This document shows, one piece after another, positions 10,380 to 19,071 of a stretch of 64,000 nt of DNA. The position numbers were made by a program, and so were the translations under genes. Under the pieces are notes generated by a model, which saw only the letters and a program-made list of their open reading frames with translations, did not search any database and was not told where the DNA came from. Each line of letters starts with the position of its first letter. Position 1 is the stretch's first letter. This DNA comes from Dechloromonas sp. CZR5 (lineage in GTDB: Bacteria; Pseudomonadota; Gammaproteobacteria; Burkholderiales; Rhodocyclaceae), in contig NZ_VUYQ01000001.1 in the NCBI RefSeq assembly GCF_008711155.1, positions 434,001-498,000 on the forward strand, given 5' to 3'.

Positions 10380-10420
10380 TTGATACAAATCATTGTGGTC
10401 GTCTATGGGTAGCGGATAAG
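10380..10420 (+). promoter_or_regulatory. FNR/Anr-like site and -10 element upstream of the double-PilJ protein
   Basis: TTGAT-ACAA-ATCAT at 10380-10393 matches the FNR/Anr consensus TTGAT-N4-ATCAA at nine of ten positions. GATAAG at 10415-10420 lies where a -10 should be if the site is centred near -41.5, the class II activator position. The downstream gene starts at 10456. The layout suggests induction under low oxygen. Confidence 0.6.
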
Positions 10421-10455
10421 CTCCCGGTTCATCGAGAATTTTCGAGGAGGTCTTC

Positions 10456-11238
10456 TTGAAGACTGTGCTGGGTATCTTTATCGCTGTTTTCCTCGGCTTG
10501 GGTGTCGACGCAGCCCAGGCTCAGATTAACGACATCAATTCGGCAATCAACAAGGCCGGTCGGCAGCGCATGCTGTCGCAGCGCATGGCCAAGGCCTATT
10601 TCCAGGTCGGCCAGGGCGTTGAGGTCGAGCGCAGCAAGAAGGTGCTCGACGCCTCGGTGGCGACCTTCGACCGTCAGCTGGTGGAATTGAAGAACTACGC
10701 CCCAACGCCCGACATCAAGGCGACCTACGTCAGTCTTGAGCAGTCCTGGCTGGACTACAAGGACTTGTTGGTCGGCAAGAATCCGTCCCAGGATGGTGGA
10801 CGCAAGGTTCTGGCACTCTCCGAAGAGGTGCTGACCTTGGCGCATCAGGGGACTGTCCAGCTGGAAAAACATTCAGCCTCCACGGCGGGCCGCCTGGTCA
10901 ATATTTCGGGGCGTCAGCGCATGTTGTCCCAGCGCATGGCCAAGTTCTATCAGGCCAGCGCTTGGGGCGTGAATGACGCCAACAGCACCGCCAATCTGGA
11001 AAAGGCCCGCAAGGAATTTTCCGCTGCGCTGGCTGAGCTCGGTGCGGCACCGGCCAATACGCCGCAGATCAAGGATGGTCTTGAGCTGGTCAAGCAGCAA
11101 TGGTTCTTCTTTGAAAATGCCCTGGGGCAGAAGGTTGGTGCCGACAAGCGCCCGCAAACCGCCGTCGCCACTACCAGTGAGCGCATTCTGGAAGAAATGG
11201 AAGGCGTCGTCGGCCTGTACGAAAAGCTGCCCCGGTAA
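10456..11238 (+). CDS. Secreted protein with two PilJ-type (NarX/MCP sensor N-terminal) domains
   Basis: A 260-residue protein with a cleavable signal peptide (residues 1-22, ending DAAQA) and two copies of the four-helix domain found at the periplasmic end of PilJ-type chemoreceptors and NarX. Each copy carries a P-box-like segment: INKAGRQRMLSQRM near residue 31 and VNISGRQRMLSQRM near 148. In NarX this segment contacts nitrate. No transmembrane or signalling domain follows, so it appears to be a free periplasmic binding or sensing protein. The start is TTG, chosen because GAGGAGG sits 6 bp upstream and the signal peptide begins there. Its role is unknown. Confidence 0.85.
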   Translation: MKTVLGIFIAVFLGLGVDAAQAQINDINSAINKAGRQRMLSQRMAKAYFQVGQGVEVERSKKVLDASVATFDRQLVELKNYAPTPDIKATYVSLEQSWLDYKDLLVGKNPSQDGGRKVLALSEEVLTLAHQGTVQLEKHSASTAGRLVNISGRQRMLSQRMAKFYQASAWGVNDANSTANLEKARKEFSAALAELGAAPANTPQIKDGLELVKQQWFFFENALGQKVGADKRPQTAVATTSERILEEMEGVVGLYEKLPR

Positions 11239-12345
11239 TCAGAAAAGACTGAGCTGGCGTATCGGGCCGCTTGCGTCGGGTGCCGGCGGGACAAAGCGCG
11301 TGGTGTCGAGCGCCGGCCAGTCGCGCTTCAGTTCAAGCCGGCGGCAGGCCAGTTCGAAGCGCTGGCGCAAGAGGTCGGCAAAGTGTCCGAGCCCGGTCAT
11401 GCGGCTGCCAAAATTCGGATCGTTGATGCGTTGTCCGCGCAAGTCGTAGAGGACTGACATCACGCGAGCCGCTTTTTCCGGTGCATGCCATGTCAGCCAG
11501 TCGCGGAACAGCGTGGCGACTTCGTACGGCAAGCGCAGGACGGTGTAGCGCGCACTGCCGGCGCCATGGTTCCTGGCCCTGGCGAGCAGGTTTTCGAGTT
11601 CCTGGTCGTTCAGACCCGGGATCAATGGCGCGACGAATACGCTGACCGGGATGCCGGCGGCAGCCAGTTTTTCCATTGCTTCCAGGCGTGCGTGGGGCGC
11701 GCTGGCGCGCGGCTCGAGTTGCCGCGCCAATGTTCCGTCCAACGTGGTCAGCGAAATGGCGACGTGCGCCAGGTTCTGTCTGGCCAGTTCGGCCCACAGA
11801 TCGGTGTCGCGAACGATGAGTGACGATTTGGTGACGACGCTGACCGGGTGCTGCGTTTCCAGCAGGATTTCCAGGATGCGCCGGGTCAGGTTTTCCCGGC
11901 GTTCGAACGGCTGGTAGGCATCGGTCGCCGTGCCCAGTGCAATGGGCGTGCAGAGATACCCCGGTTTGGCCAGTTCAGCACGCAGCAGACGTGGGGCGTC
12001 GGGCTTGGCGAATATCTGTGTTTCGAAATCGAGGCCTGGCGACAGGCCCAGCCAGGCGTGCGTGGGCCGGGCATAGCAATAGATGCAGCCGTGTTCGCAG
12101 CCGCGGTAAGGATTCAGCGACTGATCGAAGCCGAGATCGGGTGATTCGTTTTGGCTGATGATGCGCTTGGCGTTGTCGACCAGCAGACGTGTTTGCGGCA
12201 GCGAGGCGGCAGCCTGTTCCCAGCCGTCATCGACGGCTTGGCGGGTTTCCGTGCTGAAGCGGTGGGCGACGTTGGCTGCAGCGCCGCGTCCCTTGATCGG
12301 GCGGTCCGGAATTTCAGGCGAAGGGTCAAGATCATGTTCGGCCAT
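11239..12345 (-). CDS. PA0069-family radical SAM protein
   Basis: A 368-residue SplB-like radical SAM protein of unknown substrate. The cluster-binding cysteines are C83-x3-C87-x2-C90 in NPYRGCEHGCIYCYA, embedded in the family's N-terminal extension. The partly basic N-terminus and downstream TIM-barrel segments (SVVTKSSLIVRD, PVSVFVAPLIPGLND) fit the family. Two start ATGs are possible, at 12351 and 12345, and neither has a clear ribosome site. It ends flush against the upstream convergent gene with no intergenic space and is divergent from aroG. Confidence 0.88.
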   Translation of the reverse strand: MAEHDLDPSPEIPDRPIKGRGAAANVAHRFSTETRQAVDDGWEQAAASLPQTRLLVDNAKRIISQNESPDLGFDQSLNPYRGCEHGCIYCYARPTHAWLGLSPGLDFETQIFAKPDAPRLLRAELAKPGYLCTPIALGTATDAYQPFERRENLTRRILEILLETQHPVSVVTKSSLIVRDTDLWAELARQNLAHVAISLTTLDGTLARQLEPRASAPHARLEAMEKLAAAGIPVSVFVAPLIPGLNDQELENLLARARNHGAGSARYTVLRLPYEVATLFRDWLTWHAPEKAARVMSVLYDLRGQRINDPNFGSRMTGLGHFADLLRQRFELACRRLELKRDWPALDTTRFVPPAPDASGPIRQLSLF

Positions 12346-12355
12346 CGACATCCGG

Positions 12356-12361
12356 TAGAAT
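12356..12361 (+). promoter_or_regulatory. Candidate -10 element of aroG
   Basis: TAGAAT lies 35-41 bp before the aroG start in the short divergent gap. No convincing -35 hexamer is visible at 16-18 bp, so only the -10 is claimed. Confidence 0.35.
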
Positions 12362-12396
12362 GCCGTTTTTTCAGCATTTTTTGAATGGGTCTGGTC

Positions 12397-13491
12397 ATGA
12401 CGACGCCGCACAGCACACAATCGAGCAAACCGAATACCGACGACGTTCGCATCAGGGAGATCAAGGAGCTGGTCCCGCCCGCCCACGTCTTTCGCGAGTA
12501 TCCGGTTTCCAGCCGGGCGGCGCAGACCACCTACGATGCCCGCCAGGCCATCCATCGCGCCCTGCATGGTGCCGATGACCGTCTGCTGGTCGTTATCGGC
12601 CCGTGCTCGATTCACGATTACGACCTGGCGATGGATTACGCGAAGAAGCTGGCCAAGGAGGCCGAGCGCTTTGCTGACGACCTGATCGTCGTCATGCGCG
12701 TCTATTTCGAGAAGCCGCGCACCACGGTGGGCTGGAAGGGTTTGATCAACGATCCTCGCCTCGACAACACCTTCCGCATCAACGAAGGCCTGCGTCTGGC
12801 GCGTCGCATCCTGCTCGAGGTCAATGAGCTGGGCCTGCCGTGCGCGACCGAATTCCTCGATACCATCACGCCGCAATACACCGCCGACCTGATTGCCTGG
12901 GGCGCCATCGGCGCCCGCACCACCGAGTCCCAGGTGCATCGTGAGCTGGCTTCGGGCCTGTCCTGCCCGGTTGGCTTCAAGAACGGCACCGACGGCAACA
13001 TGCGCATCGCCGTCGATGCCATCCGCTCGGCCAATTCGCCGCACCATTTCCTGTCGGTGACCAAATCCGGTCATACCGCCATCGTGTCGACCATGGGCAA
13101 CGAGGATTGCCACGTCATCCTGCGTGGCGGCAAGGAGCCGAATTACGATGCGGCCAGCGTCGATGCCGCCTGTCAGGAAATCGCCAAGGCTGGCCTCGCT
13201 GCTCGCCTGATGGTCGATTTCTCGCATGGCAACAGCCGCAAGCAGTTCAAGCTGCAAATGGAGGTCTGTGACAGCGTCGCCGAGCAGATTGGCGGTGGCG
13301 AAGAGCGCATCGTCGGCGTCATGGTCGAGTCGCATCTGGTCGAAGGGCGTCAGGATCTGTCGCCGGACAAGCCGCTGACCTACGGCCAGAGCATTACCGA
13401 TGCCTGCATCAACTGGGACGACAGCGTCGCGGTCATGGAAAAGCTGGCGGCAGCGGTACGCGCTCGCCGGGTGGCCGAGGCGGCCGAGTAA
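12397..13491 (+). CDS. aroG: 3-deoxy-7-phosphoheptulonate (DAHP) synthase, class I AroG type
   Basis: First enzyme of the shikimate pathway; it condenses phosphoenolpyruvate and erythrose 4-phosphate. The 364-residue product has the class I signatures VVIGPCSIHD, MRVYFEKPRTTVGWKG, GARTTESQVHRELASGLS, GFKNGTDG and ILRGGKEPNY. These include the metal-binding Cys and the PEP/E4P arginines and lysines. Sequence is closest to the E. coli AroG isozyme, which is phenylalanine-sensitive, but the effector here cannot be stated. An ATG at 12385 would add MGLV. I chose 12397 because it has slightly better ribosome-site context. Confidence 0.95.
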   Translation: MTTPHSTQSSKPNTDDVRIREIKELVPPAHVFREYPVSSRAAQTTYDARQAIHRALHGADDRLLVVIGPCSIHDYDLAMDYAKKLAKEAERFADDLIVVMRVYFEKPRTTVGWKGLINDPRLDNTFRINEGLRLARRILLEVNELGLPCATEFLDTITPQYTADLIAWGAIGARTTESQVHRELASGLSCPVGFKNGTDGNMRIAVDAIRSANSPHHFLSVTKSGHTAIVSTMGNEDCHVILRGGKEPNYDAASVDAACQEIAKAGLAARLMVDFSHGNSRKQFKLQMEVCDSVAEQIGGGEERIVGVMVESHLVEGRQDLSPDKPLTYGQSITDACINWDDSVAVMEKLAAAVRARRVAEAAE

Positions 13492-13535
13492 TCGGCGGTT
13501 TTCGGGGCGATTGCTAAAATTCCGGCTTTCGCCCA

Positions 13536-13562
13536 TTGGGTGGCGAAGTGCTGTGTTAGAAT
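13536..13562 (+). promoter_or_regulatory. Candidate ffs promoter
   Basis: TTGGGT (13536-13541) and TAGAAT (13557-13562) are separated by 15 bp, slightly short. The -10 ends 7 bp before the predicted 5' end of the SRP RNA and is followed by a GC-rich discriminator, as at stable-RNA promoters. Confidence 0.45.
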
Positions 13563-13569
13563 TCGCCCC

Positions 13570-13665
13570 GGCGGGTCTCCCCGCATTGCAGGGTGGTGAA
13601 CCTGGTCAGGTCCGGAAGGAAGCAGCCACAGCCATTGACTGCAAGTGCCGGGGGTTAGGCTCGCC
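13570..13665 (+). ncRNA. ffs: Signal recognition particle RNA (small bacterial 4.5S type)
   Basis: The universally conserved SRP core is present: GGTCAGGTCCGGAAGGAAGC at 13605-13624, followed by AGCC and the return strand GTGCCGGGGG. The ends pair (GGCG with CGCC), giving a single hairpin of about 96 nt that binds Ffh for co-translational targeting. Position directly upstream of dnaX is common in betaproteobacteria. Exact ends are inferred from the pairing. Confidence 0.93.
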
Positions 13666-13697
13666 ATTTTCATTTTTCCTCCATCGGTGTGGGGCGC

Positions 13698-15329
13698 ATG
13701 AGTTATCAGGTCCTTGCGCGCAAGTGGCGGCCGCGCAATTTTTCGACGCTGGTTGGGCAAGAGCATGTGGTGCGCGCCTTGTCGCACGCCCTTGCCGAGC
13801 AACGCCTGCACCACGCCTATCTATTTACCGGTACACGCGGCGTCGGCAAGACCACGATCGCGCGGATTCTCGCCAAGTCGCTGAATTGCGAGACCGGCAT
13901 CACGGCCACGCCCTGCGGCCAGTGTTCCGCCTGCCAGGAAATCGATAGCGGTCGTTTCGTCGACCTGCTCGAGGTCGACGCGGCAACCAATACCCGCGTC
14001 GACGAGATGCGCCAGCTGCTCGAGAACGCGGTGTATGCCCCGACGCGCGGCCGCTTCAAGGTCTATGTGATCGACGAAGTCCACATGCTGTCCAATTCGG
14101 CCTTCAACGCCATGTTGAAGACCCTGGAAGAGCCGCCGGAACACGTCAAGTTCATTCTGGCGACGACCGATCCGCAAAAAATCCCGGTCACCGTGCTGTC
14201 GCGCTGTTTGCAGTTCAATCTGAAGCAGATGCCGGCGGTCGCCATCACCGGGCATCTTGCCCATATCCTGCAGGCCGAAGGGGTTCCCTACGACATGCCG
14301 GCGCTGGCGCTGGTCGCCCGTTCGGCAGCAGGCAGCATGCGCGATGCTTTGTCCCTGCTCGACCAGGCCATCGCCCACGGTGCCGGCAAGGTCGAGGAGG
14401 CGCAGGTCCGCGGGATGCTAGGGACGGTCGATCAGGATTTCCTGCTCGCCATTCTCGAGGCGCTGCATGCCGGTGAGGCCGGGGTGCTGCTGCAGGTGGC
14501 GACCGACATGGGGGTGCGCAGCCTGTCGTTTGCAGCGGCTTTGCAGGAATTGGGTGCGCTGCTGACGCGGATGCAGATCGTGCAGTGTGTGCCGTCTGCA
14601 ATCGACGACGATGAGCCGGAAAAGGAGCGTATCGTTGCGCTGGCCAAAGCCTTTTCGCCGGAATTCGTGCAATTGGCCTACCAGATCGTCAATGTCGGGC
14701 GAACCGAGTTGGCGTCGGCGCCGGATGAGTATTCGGGCTTCGTCATGACCTTGCTCCGCCTGCATGCGTTTCGCCCCAGCAGCGTAGCCGATGTGGTGGG
14801 TTCGGTGGCGGTGCGCAGCCGGGTCCAGCCGCCGGTCGCCAAGGCGCAGCCGGTCTTGTCGGCGCCGCAGCCGCAGGTGCAGCAATCGGCTCCGGCGCCT
14901 GTTCAGCCGCGCGCCGAGGCGCCGTTGACTTCGTCTGCGCCTGTCGCCGGAGACGGAGACTGGCATCGGATCGTCGCGGCGTTGTCGCTCTCCGGTCTGG
15001 CCAGGGAGTTGGCGCAGAACTGCGAGTTGCGAAAATTGGCCGACGGGCAATGTCTGCTTCGCCTGTCGCCCAAGCAAACGCACCTGCAGATGAAGCCGAA
15101 TCCGGACCGTCTGCAGCAGGCGCTCGCCGATTACCTCGGGCATCCAGTGCAGTTGCGCATCGAGTTGGCTGAGAACGAGGTCGATACGCCGGCTGCCACT
15201 GCTGGGAAGCAGCGCCAGGAGCTGCAGGATAGGGCGGAGAATGCAATCGCCCAGGATGTTTTCGTTCGCGACGTGATTGACTCGTTTGGGGCGTCCGTCG
15301 TCGAATCGTCGATCAAACCAATCGTCTAA
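13698..15329 (+). CDS. dnaX: DNA polymerase III subunit gamma/tau
   Basis: Clamp-loader ATPase of the replicative polymerase. The 543-residue product opens with [12 protein letters not shown]. It has Walker A GTRGVGKT at residues 45-52, zinc cysteines C64, C73, C76 and C79, the DEVHMLS Walker B segment, and the sensor-1 and SRC motif [10 protein letters not shown]. After the AAA+ and collar domains comes a Pro/Ala/Gln-rich linker (about 375-420) and a C-terminal tau domain. The ATG at 13698 follows GGGG; a GTG three codons upstream is the alternative. It forms the classical dnaX-ybaB-recR operon. Confidence 0.97.
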   Translation: MSYQVLARKWRPRNFSTLVGQEHVVRALSHALAEQRLHHAYLFTGTRGVGKTTIARILAKSLNCETGITATPCGQCSACQEIDSGRFVDLLEVDAATNTRVDEMRQLLENAVYAPTRGRFKVYVIDEVHMLSNSAFNAMLKTLEEPPEHVKFILATTDPQKIPVTVLSRCLQFNLKQMPAVAITGHLAHILQAEGVPYDMPALALVARSAAGSMRDALSLLDQAIAHGAGKVEEAQVRGMLGTVDQDFLLAILEALHAGEAGVLLQVATDMGVRSLSFAAALQELGALLTRMQIVQCVPSAIDDDEPEKERIVALAKAFSPEFVQLAYQIVNVGRTELASAPDEYSGFVMTLLRLHAFRPSSVADVVGSVAVRSRVQPPVAKAQPVLSAPQPQVQQSAPAPVQPRAEAPLTSSAPVAGDGDWHRIVAALSLSGLARELAQNCELRKLADGQCLLRLSPKQTHLQMKPNPDRLQQALADYLGHPVQLRIELAENEVDTPAATAGKQRQELQDRAENAIAQDVFVRDVIDSFGASVVESSIKPIV

Positions 15330-15342
15330 CGGAGAAAAGCAC

Positions 15343-15666
15343 ATGATGAAGGGTGGCTTGGGTGGCCTGATGAAGCAGGCGCAGGCAATGCAGGAAAACA
15401 TGAAGAAGGCCCAGGATCAGCTGGCCCAGCTCGAAGTCGAGGGGCAGTCCGGGGCCGGGATGGTCAAGGTGGTGATGACTTGCGCCCATGAAGTGCGTCG
15501 CGTCAGCATTGACCAGTCCGTCATGGACGACCGTGAAATGCTCGAGGATCTCGTGGCGGCTGCCCTGAACGACGCCGTTCGGCGCGGCGAAGCCTTGAGC
15601 AAGGAAAAGATGGCTGGCTTCACGGCCGGTCTCAATCTGCCGCCCGGATTCAAGCTGCCGTTCTGA
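15343..15666 (+). CDS. ybaB: YbaB/EbfC nucleoid-associated protein
   Basis: A 107-residue dimeric DNA-binding protein with the typical start [21 protein letters not shown], the segment [10 protein letters not shown], and a C-terminus rich in Gly, Leu and Pro ([15 protein letters not shown]). Homologues bind DNA and affect nucleoid structure. GGAG at 15331 sets the start at the first of two ATGs. It lies between dnaX and recR, as in most proteobacteria. Confidence 0.96.
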   Translation: MMKGGLGGLMKQAQAMQENMKKAQDQLAQLEVEGQSGAGMVKVVMTCAHEVRRVSIDQSVMDDREMLEDLVAAALNDAVRRGEALSKEKMAGFTAGLNLPPGFKLPF

Positions 15667-15670
15667 TTCC

Positions 15671-16270
15671 GTGAATCCGTCCGGGCTTGAGTCGCTGATC
15701 GAGGCCTTGCGCTGCCTGCCCGGAGTGGGGCCGAAATCGGCGCAGCGCATGGCGTACCATTTGTTGCAGCGCGACCGGGCGGGGGCGCAGCGCCTGGGTG
15801 ACGCGGTACTGCACGCGCTGCAGGCGATACGCCATTGCCAGCGCTGCAATACCTTTTCCGAAGCTGAAATCTGCGAGCGCTGCCTGTCGCCGCGGCGCGA
15901 CCCGAGCGTGCTGTGCGTGGTCGAAACGCCTGTCGACATGAACATGATGGAGCAGACGCTGAGCTACCAGGGGCTCTATTACGTCCTGATGGGGCGGATT
16001 TCGCCGCTCGACGGCGTCGGTCCCCGCGAGCTCGGCCTCGAGCGCCTGATGGCGCGGGTGCTCGACGGCGTGGTCAAGGAGGTCGTTCTGGCGACCAACT
16101 ACACCAACGAGGGCGAGGCGACGGCACATTACATTGCCGCCATGCTCAAGCCGAAGGGCGTCGGGGTGACCCGGATCGCCAGGGGGGTGCCAGTCGGCGG
16201 CGAGCTTGAATATGTCGATAGCGGCACGCTGGCGCAAGCTTTGCGTGAGCGAAAGAGCTGCTCAGCGTGA
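15671..16270 (+). CDS. recR: Recombination mediator RecR
   Basis: Acts with RecF and RecO to load RecA at single-stranded gaps. The 199-residue product has a helix-hairpin-helix ([13 protein letters not shown]), the four-cysteine zinc finger C56, C59, C68 and C71, and a Toprim domain starting at [15 protein letters not shown] and including [15 protein letters not shown]. The GTG start lies 5 bp after the ybaB stop codon, so it is probably coupled to it. Confidence 0.97.
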   Translation: MNPSGLESLIEALRCLPGVGPKSAQRMAYHLLQRDRAGAQRLGDAVLHALQAIRHCQRCNTFSEAEICERCLSPRRDPSVLCVVETPVDMNMMEQTLSYQGLYYVLMGRISPLDGVGPRELGLERLMARVLDGVVKEVVLATNYTNEGEATAHYIAAMLKPKGVGVTRIARGVPVGGELEYVDSGTLAQALRERKSCSA

Positions 16271-16277
16271 CAGCGTC

Positions 16278-16306
16278 TTTTAACGACGGTTCCGTTGTCG
16301 TATAAT
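16278..16306 (+). promoter_or_regulatory. Promoter of petABC with overlapping inverted repeat
   Basis: TATAAT at 16301-16306 is a perfect -10. TTTAAC at 16279-16284 gives a 16-bp spacer. The spacer holds an imperfect inverted repeat, ACGACGG-TT-CCGTTGT (16283-16298), which could be an operator; that part is inference. Confidence 0.65.
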
Positions 16307-16353
16307 TTAGTGTTTATTTTTTATCCCATCCAATTCCTTTAGGGGTCAGCGTA

Positions 16354-16950
16354 ATGAGCAATCAAGGAAAAGTGGACTGCGGACGGCGGCGTTTGGTCGT
16401 CGCGACCGCAGCCGTGGGCGGGGCAGGTGCGGTTGCCGCGCTTGTGCCGTTCGTCTCCAGCTTGCTTCCTTCCGAACGCGCCAAGGCAGCAGGCGCTCCG
16501 GTTGAAGTCGATATCAGCAAGCTCGAGCCGGGTCAGATGATGACCGTCGAGTGGCGCGGCAAGCCGGTGTGGATCATCAACCGCACCAAGGACATGCTGG
16601 ATACCCTGCCCAAGCTGGCCGATGCCGTTGCCGACCCGAAATCCGAAAAGAACCAGCAACCGGCCTATGCGCAGAACGATACGCGCTCCATCAAGCCGGA
16701 AATCATGGTCGTTGTCGGTATCTGTACCCACCTCGGCTGCTCGCCGTCCCAGAAGTTCAAGAAGGGTGCCGAAGAAGGCATGCCGGGCGAATGGCTGGGT
16801 GGCTTCCTGTGCCCCTGCCATGGTTCGACCTTCGACTTTGCCGGCCGTGTTTACAAGTCGAAGCCTGCTCCGACCAACCTGGAAGTGCCGCCGCACTACT
16901 ACATGGCCGATACCCGCATCCTGATCGGCGAAGACAAGAAGGGAGCATAA
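16354..16950 (+). CDS. petA: Ubiquinol-cytochrome c reductase, Rieske iron-sulfur subunit
   Basis: The [2Fe-2S] subunit of the bc1 complex. The 198-residue protein has a twin-arginine-type N-terminus (RRRLVVATAAVGGAGAVAAL) that doubles as the membrane anchor. Cluster box I is C124-T-H126-L-G-C129 and box II is C153-P-C155-H156-G-S. All four ligands and both disulfide cysteines are present. It is the first gene of petABC, with a 3-bp gap to petB. Confidence 0.97.
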   Translation: MSNQGKVDCGRRRLVVATAAVGGAGAVAALVPFVSSLLPSERAKAAGAPVEVDISKLEPGQMMTVEWRGKPVWIINRTKDMLDTLPKLADAVADPKSEKNQQPAYAQNDTRSIKPEIMVVVGICTHLGCSPSQKFKKGAEEGMPGEWLGGFLCPCHGSTFDFAGRVYKSKPAPTNLEVPPHYYMADTRILIGEDKKGA

Positions 16951-16953
16951 GAA

Positions 16954-18255
16954 ATGGCTGCTGGCAATTTCGAAAAATACAAGTCCGACGGTTCGCTGGC
17001 CGGTAACGCCCTGGAGTGGCTCGATGCCCGCTTCCCGGCAACTTCCATGTGGAAGGGCCACCTGTCCGAGTACTACGCCCCGAAGAACTTCAACTTCTGG
17101 TACTTCTTCGGTTCCCTGGCCCTGCTGGTTCTGGTGATCCAGATCGTCACCGGCATCTTCCTGGTCATGCACTACAAGCCGGATGCGGCTGTGAACGCCA
17201 ACGGCGTGCCGGTTGCCTTCGCTTCCGTCGAGTACATCATGCGCGACGTGCCGGGTGGCTGGCTGATTCGCTACATGCACTCGACCGGGGCCTCGGCCTT
17301 CTTCATCGTGGTGTACCTGCACATGTTCCGTGGCCTGCTCTACGGTTCCTACCGCAAGCCGCGTGAACTGACCTGGCTGTTCGGTGTCGGCATCTTCCTG
17401 TGCCTGATGGGCGAAGCCTTCTTCGGCTACCTGCTGCCGTGGGGTCAGATGTCCTTCTGGGGTGCCCAGGTTATCGTGAACCTGTTCTCCGCCATCCCGA
17501 TCATCGGGCCGGACCTGTCGATCCTCATCCGTGGCGACTTCGTCGTCGGCGATGCGACCCTGAACCGCTTCTTCTCCTTCCACGTGATCGCCTTCCCGCT
17601 CGTTCTGATCGGCCTGGTTGCAGCGCACGTACTGGCCCTGCACGAAACCGGCTCCAACAACCCGGACGGCGTCGAGATCAAGGCCAACAAGGACGAAAAC
17701 GGCATTCCGCGCGACGGCATCCCGTTCCACCCGTACTACACGGTCAAGGACATTGTCGGTGTGATCGTCTTCCTGATGGTCTTCTCCGCCGTGATGTTCT
17801 GGGCACCGGAAGGTGGCGGCTACTTCCTCGAAACGCCGAACTTCTACCCGGCCGACCCGCTGAAGACCCCGCCGCACATCGCTCCGGTCTGGTACTTCAC
17901 GCCGTTCTACTCCATCCTGCGTGCCGTGACCTATCCGTTATTCGGTCTCGATGCCAAGTTCTGGGGCGTGGTCGCCATGGGCGCTTCGGTAGTCATCTTC
18001 GCCTTCCTGCCCTGGCTGGATCGCAGCCCGGTCAAGTCGATCCGCTATCGCGGCCCGATCTACAAGACCCTGCTGACCATCTTCGTCATCTGCTTCTTCA
18101 TCCTCGGCTACCTGGGCACCCTGTCGCCGTCGCCGATGGGTGAGCTGGTTTCGCAGATCTGCTCGGTGTTCTACTTCGCCTTCTTCCTCGGCATGCCGTG
18201 GTGGTCCCGCATGGACAAGTTCAGCCCGGTCCCGGACCGCGTGACGATGAAGTGA
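16954..18255 (+). CDS. petB: Ubiquinol-cytochrome c reductase, cytochrome b subunit
   Basis: Membrane core of the bc1 complex that carries both b haems and the quinol sites. The 433-residue protein shows the haem-ligand helices (YMHSTGASAFFIVVYLHM and FSFHVIAFPLVLIGLVAAHV), the GYLLPWGQMSFWGAQV segment, and the Qo-site PxW-type motif APVWYFTPFYSILR where PEWY is usual. A further set of C-terminal helices follows. Start ATG is just after petA. Confidence 0.97.
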   Translation: MAAGNFEKYKSDGSLAGNALEWLDARFPATSMWKGHLSEYYAPKNFNFWYFFGSLALLVLVIQIVTGIFLVMHYKPDAAVNANGVPVAFASVEYIMRDVPGGWLIRYMHSTGASAFFIVVYLHMFRGLLYGSYRKPRELTWLFGVGIFLCLMGEAFFGYLLPWGQMSFWGAQVIVNLFSAIPIIGPDLSILIRGDFVVGDATLNRFFSFHVIAFPLVLIGLVAAHVLALHETGSNNPDGVEIKANKDENGIPRDGIPFHPYYTVKDIVGVIVFLMVFSAVMFWAPEGGGYFLETPNFYPADPLKTPPHIAPVWYFTPFYSILRAVTYPLFGLDAKFWGVVAMGASVVIFAFLPWLDRSPVKSIRYRGPIYKTLLTIFVICFFILGYLGTLSPSPMGELVSQICSVFYFAFFLGMPWWSRMDKFSPVPDRVTMK

Positions 18256-18268
18256 GAGGATGCATAAC

Positions 18269-18988
18269 ATGAAAAAATATCTGATCGCATTGCTCTTCGC
18301 ACCGCTGATGGCCTTCGCCTCCGGTGGCAACGTGCACCTCGACAAGTGGCCGGGTTCGGTGGGTGACAAGGCTGCGCTGCAAAATGGCGCCAAGCTGTTC
18401 GTCAATTACTGCCTGAACTGCCACGGTGCGTCCTACATGCGCTACAAAAACCTGATGGATCTCGGCCTGACCGAGACGCAGGTCAAGGACAACCTGATGT
18501 TCACCTCCGACAAGATCGGTGGACTGATGGCGGTCGCTGCGCGTTCCGATGAGCAGAAGCTGTGGTTCGGCGCCACCCCGCCGGATCTGACCATCGTCGC
18601 CCGTGCCCGTGGCGAGGCCGGCAATGCTGGCGCAGGCGCCGACTGGCTTTACACCTACCTGCGTTCCTTCTACCGCGACGCCAACCGCCCGACCGGCTGG
18701 AACAACGTGATCTTTGAAAACGTTGGCATGCCGCACGCCCTGTATGGCCTGCAGGGTCAGCAAGTGCTGAATCACGAAACGCACAAGCTGGAGCTGGCAG
18801 TTCCGGGCGCCATGGCGCCGGCCGAGTTCGACAAGGCCGTTTCCGATCTGGTCGGCTTCATGGTCTGGATGGGTGAGCCGCAGCAGGAATTCCGTCGCAC
18901 GCTGGGCTTCTTCGTATTGGCCTTTTTGGCAATCCTCTTCGTTGTCGCTTACGCGCTGAAGAAGGAATACTGGAAAGACATTCACTAA
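18269..18988 (+). CDS. petC: Ubiquinol-cytochrome c reductase, cytochrome c1 subunit
   Basis: Membrane-anchored cytochrome c1 that passes electrons to soluble cytochromes. The 239-residue protein has a signal peptide (1-18), haem-binding C48-x-x-C51-H52, the conserved segments FTSDKIGGLM, FGATPPDLTIVARARG and GWNNVIFENVGMPH (with the axial Met), and a C-terminal anchor helix (FFVLAFLAILFVVAYAL). I chose the ATG at 18269 over 18260 because GAGAGGA at 18254-18260 is then correctly spaced. Confidence 0.96.
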   Translation: MKKYLIALLFAPLMAFASGGNVHLDKWPGSVGDKAALQNGAKLFVNYCLNCHGASYMRYKNLMDLGLTETQVKDNLMFTSDKIGGLMAVAARSDEQKLWFGATPPDLTIVARARGEAGNAGAGADWLYTYLRSFYRDANRPTGWNNVIFENVGMPHALYGLQGQQVLNHETHKLELAVPGAMAPAEFDKAVSDLVGFMVWMGEPQQEFRRTLGFFVLAFLAILFVVAYALKKEYWKDIH

Positions 18989-19008
18989 TCCGCCAAGGAT
19001 TGGTTAAC

Positions 19009-19056
19009 GGCATCGCGGGTTTGGCTTCGGCCAACCCCCGATGCCGAATCGCTTTT
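19009..19056 (+). terminator. Intrinsic terminator between petC and sspA
   Basis: A long hairpin (GGCATCG...CGATGCC outer stem, GGGTTTGGC/GCCAACCC inner stem, TTCG tetraloop) is followed after six bases by a run of five T. It should terminate petABC or reduce read-through into sspAB, which begins 16 bp later. Confidence 0.75.
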
Positions 19057-19071
19057 TGAGGGTAACCCTAA

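Noticed and set aside
14172..14182. Slippery A-run in dnaX as a programmed frameshift producing gamma
   Set aside because: The A6 run lies in the ATPase domain near codon 160, far before the place where gamma would end, and has no following hairpin that I can see.
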